Shown here: positions 60,694 to 64,000 of the stretch, one piece after another | How the letters are laid out: each line of letters begins with the position of its first letter | Position numbering within the stretch: the first letter of the stretch is position 1 | Assembly (NCBI RefSeq): GCF_036785885.1 | Contig: NC_092312.1 | Coordinates: 25,562,001 to 25,626,000 of the forward strand | Reading direction: 5' to 3' | DNA length: 64,000 bases | Source of the DNA: Coffea arabica | Taxonomy: Eukaryota; Streptophyta; Magnoliopsida; Gentianales; Rubiaceae | Made by a program: the position numbers and the translations under genes | The notes under the pieces: model-generated | What the model was told of the DNA's origin: nothing | Database searches by the model: none | Seen by the model: the letters and a program-made list of their open reading frames with translations, nothing else

Positions 60694-63000
60694 CTAGTTG
60701 AGTTTCTGCTTTTTGCTAGAGCTGCACTCTGCATTTTCATCCACATTTGGTTCAATGTTCTGGGGTTCATCAAATCTCTCAGAAAGCCGAACACAAATCT
60801 TTGACCGATCACCGTTACCTCCTGTGATAACAAATTGTTTATCATGCCATGCTGTTCATTTGCCGTAAAAGATAAGCATAGGACAGAAACCAGGTATTTG
60901 ATATTTACCTGGAGTCCCCAGCTGTACAGTCTCAGTTTCCTTGCAAGGGAAAGGAGAGTCATCTTCTGTTTGACTTGTTAACTGGGCAGAAGCGGCTGGA
61001 TCATCAATTTCAGAGAAGAATATAATTGTGTAACGTTGCCTTGCATCTGCCAGCTGTGCTTGGACAGGTTTGATGTGGAGCAGAAACGTTTTTGATTTAA
61101 GTTCCTTGTGGACAAACTCGAGTGGAAGTTCAACATTCTGTTAAGGAAAGAAAAAAACAAGAGTAAAAATTATATACCATATTTAGTATTAGGATTCAGC
61201 ACATAAGAACCTGATCAAAATGCTGCATTGCTTCTAGGCCATTAAATGTTAATAGTTTCTCTGCTAATTCGCCAAATACTGAAGCTGGGACCACACCAGT
61301 GCTATCAGTCAAATCGACATCAAAGCGGCATCTGAAAATGGGTACACAATATGCAGGAAGCTATTTAATGACAGCCACAGTATTAGATAACAACGAACAG
61401 AAATGCACCTATTAAGAAAGGCATACTATTTAGCACCTAGGCACTGCAGGATGTTTCTCTTTGCATGAGTTACAGGTAAACACCACTTCATAGTCTGCTG
61501 CTGTAGCTCGGCAACAGTTTTTGCAACTCATGTACCAATATTTCTGGAAGATGTGCTCAAAAGATATTTGTGCCTTGACCCACACAGTCTAAATGACTAG
61601 CAAGCATGAATATAAAAATATGATCATAAATGAGAAAATGTATGAAAGGAGGCTAACACTATCCAGTTACAAACCTTTTGTGATGAAGTTATGTTACAAA
61701 TCCAAGTTGTTTTCTGGTCTGACTTTAACGACAGCTGTGGATTATATTTAATATAGTCTTTTTTTTCAACAATCTCTTTAATCAGTTTAGTGTTCCTCAA
61801 TGCCCTGGGTGAAAGGACACACACAAATTATCAGAACTGGTAGACAAGACAACATTTAGATTGAAGCTGTGTATAGAATGATGACTGAAAATACATTGTA
61901 CCAGTTCTTGAGTTCTCTTGCTTCTTGTATAGGGGGATCAACCAGAATGGCTGAATCAAACCAAGTACCAAGTGCGACGCCTTTACACCGTGAAAAAATG
62001 GAGAAAGACTTACAGGTGTTGTAGACGAGCATAAAAGGCAAAGCACTAAAAATGGAAAAAATAGAAGGGGGAACAAACCATTATAGTTATTCACTTTGAC
62101 CCTGCGAGCAATGATCACAGGATAGGTGTGGAGTTTAGATAGCATTTCCGCTCCTTCATTAGCTAGAAAGCTATCCCATAGAGATAATAGGACCGTCTGT
62201 GATCTGCATTTGTGGTAAGAGGTAACAGTTACAGATTGGAAAAAATGACTGCAAAGGAAAAGGAGAGGCAGCTTGAAATTTAATATAAATCGAAGATTAA
62301 AGCTCTCACTCTTCATTAAGCAGGACAAATTTCTGAACATCTGATTGCCTTGAGTTTTTGGTAATTGTTCTCCTCTCGAGTGCACTAATCACGACTCCCA
62401 GCACGTCTATGAATAACACAGAGAAGGGGATTATTAAAAGTTTGGTTCACAATGTAAAGACAGTAAGTGTAAAGCGTTGAAAGGCTCACCGACTGATTTA
62501 GTTTTGTCATCCATGTACTGAACTAAATCAGTAAACTTTGAATAGCAGAATTTGACTTCCATGACTGTATCATCATCAGGAATTTCATCAATGACAGTCC
62601 TGCTACTGATTACCCATTGAACGGTAAGTTCAGGTGTCTGGAACTTCAGTGGTATAGGCCTGACCTCAGCATTGGAGATTTTATACTTTTTATAAACCTG
62701 CAAAATCTGACTCATTCTAGAAATGTCATCATTGAAGATGATTCCTTCGACCCTCGATCCCTATTTAAAGAGGTGAAATTAACACAGGATGTAGAAAGCA
62801 AAAAAGTAGCGTATTTAAATAATCACATCTAAAACAGAGCACCAGGTTTGACTAACTTCTGAATCGCAGAAAACAAACTTCTGTTTTCTTGTAGGTGTTC
62901 CCAGTGAGTTTGTGACCTGTTGCTTTTCCTGAACGGTGATAATGCAGCTCCAATTTTTCATGTGAGGCATAACATCTCGCATCGGCAGCAAGTTAGCCAT
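60694..63000 (-). CDS. RPA1-like single-stranded-DNA-binding protein of the Helitron
   Basis: The gene starts at ATG 63000 (MANLLPMRDVMPHMKNWSC), which resembles the first OB-fold of replication protein A large subunits. A donor at about 62845 (GAA|GTTAGT) and further exons carry EGIIFNDDISRMSQIL, DVLGVVISALERRTI, a GVALGTWFDSAILVDP block and a zinc ribbon (MSCKNCC...FTCNSCKEKHP). The protein ends ECSSSKKQKLN at TAG 60694-60696. At least seven exons are needed. Last-exon limits of 60694-60821 and 60909-61137 were read from splice phase. RPA1-like genes are common cargo of plant Helitrons and probably protect displaced single strands. Middle exon limits were not all resolved. Confidence 0.75.
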
Positions 63001-63121
63001 CCTATAAACACATAAGCTGTTGCATAAATGAACAACAATTTAAAGATCCAACAACATTGTAATCTAAGAATAAAGGATCTGCATAGCACCTCTAGTTAGC
63101 ATAATTCAAGCAGAAAATAGG

Positions 63122-64000
63122 CTACTGGTTTGTTAATCTAAAAATTTCAGGAAAGACTATGTTCCGAGTTTTGCAGTCTACTTTTGTGCCATCAAATGTC
63201 CCAGGAACAAGAAGAATTTTAACTTTAGCTGCAGTCGTAGCTCTGGACAGAGCAACATACAACTGTCCATGGGAAAAAACTGGTTCTCGTAGATAGATGC
63301 CGACGTAGTCAAGAGTTTGACCCTGTGATTTGTTGATGGTCAGAGCAAAGCAAAGTCGGACAGGAAACTGTGTTCGGACGAATGGAATCCCATTTTTGTC
63401 ATTGTCGGGTGACTGAAGAGGTATCCTTGGAATAAAAACTCTTTTTCCTCGGTGATGACCAAAAACAATCTCAGCAGAAATTGTGTGTTGCCCGAGATCT
63501 CTACATATTAACCTTGTTCCATTGCATAGACCCTCAGCTGGGTTTAAATTCCTCAGAAGCATTAGCGGGCAGTTTTCCTTCAATAGCAACTTATGAGGAG
63601 GGAGACCTTTAGGATTTTGAGAATTGAGGAAGTCCTCATAATCACTTTGGTGCCGCTGATCAACAGTTTTGTCCGAGCTAATATAAGTTTGAAGGCTTCC
63701 AGGAAACCTCCTAATCATTATTTCATTCAGCTCATCGACTGAGCTATTTTTAGGAGCAAGAATGCACCTATTTATCAGGCTATACGGATCCTGTGTATAC
63801 AGGTTCAAATCTGGAAACACGCTTTCTATTAACCTGTGTATAAGAAGATTCGTTTATAATGGAAGTCAAAGGAATAACTATAAAAACGAGCAGAATTTGA
63901 GGGCACGTAACCAGCTAACCTGTTCAAAGAGTCCTCTTTATCTAGATAAGGAATAACTATATTTGGCGATAAAGTTATTTCGCCCTGGGCATCAACAGGT
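63122..64000 (-). CDS. Helitron RepHel protein, C-terminal PIF1-type helicase (partial)
   Basis: Exon 63122-63833 and the upstream exon 63920 to past the window edge join in phase (DSLNR|LIES). The protein contains the conserved C-terminal helicase motifs: LTINKSQGQTLDYVGIY (motif V region) and HGQLYVALSRATT (motif VI), as in PIF1/SF1B helicases of Helitrons. It ends FPEIFRLTNQ at TAG 63122-63124. The helicase unwinds DNA during rolling-circle transposition. The walker motifs and the Rep nuclease lie outside the window. No break is seen in the visible part. 121 bp separate it from the RPA gene start. Confidence 0.9.

Larger units (their letters stand above)
60164..64000 (-). mobile_element. 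Autonomous-type Helitron, 3' part
   Basis: The minus-strand 3' terminus has a perfect 8-bp hairpin CACCGCGC-ATC-GCGCGGTG (60176-60194), then ATCCCCTC and CTAG (60164-60167), followed by target T. It carries an RPA1-like gene and, upstream of it, the helicase part of the RepHel protein, both on the minus strand. The Rep domain and the 5' TC end lie beyond the window. Confidence 0.88.

Noticed and set aside
1-64000. tRNA, rRNA or CRISPR loci
   Set aside because: No cloverleaf-compatible tRNA gene, rRNA segment or regularly spaced repeat array was recognised. The tRNA-like A/B boxes found belong to SINEs.

Overview
The window is nuclear DNA of a flowering plant, most likely a eudicot. It is AT-rich, its genes are split into many short exons with GT-AG introns, and plant-type transposons fill the space between them. 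I cannot name the species.

Layout. 417-4448 (+): the last eleven exons (C-terminal 289 residues) of a mitochondrial-type citrate synthase. 4449-6486: intergenic, with a SINE-like remnant and a 231-bp MITE. 6496-20215: a Mutator-like element (MULE) with ~280-bp terminal inverted repeats and a 9-bp target duplication. Inside it lies a complete Ty3-gypsy retrotransposon (8503-19551) of the dual-RNase-H Tat type, with 595-bp LTRs and the target duplication TGGAG. Its gag-pol reads on the minus strand and is broken. Between integrase and the 3' LTR it carries an opposite-strand gene, itself interrupted by a 1.4-kb hAT element (11582-12996) with an 8-bp duplication. The insertion order is therefore MULE, then gypsy, then hAT.

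The MULE ends 44 bp before the ATG of a small two-exon gene for a 115-residue single-membrane-span protein (20259-22517, +). Facing it is a three-exon minus-strand gene for a 134-residue coiled-coil protein of unknown function (23296-26781). 27000-36300 is a repeat island: a short SINE, a MITE interrupted by a hAT element that holds a two-exon ORF, a tRNA-derived SINE split by a 2.7-kb Helitron, and a Stowaway-like MITE.

37367-56349 (+) is a complete callose synthase gene. I traced 42 exons with matching phases (5841 nt, 1946 residues), including one GC-AG intron. Downstream are two related DC1 (Cys/His-rich C1) loci on the minus strand. One has two frameshifts (56910-57660). The other (59847-60163) is cut by the 3' end of an autonomous-type Helitron (60164 to beyond the window) that encodes an RPA1-like protein and a PIF1-type helicase.

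The host genes are unrelated housekeeping and cell-wall genes with no operon-like logic. The interest lies in the layered insertions, whose boundaries and order can be read from target duplications, and in gene-like cargo inside several elements.
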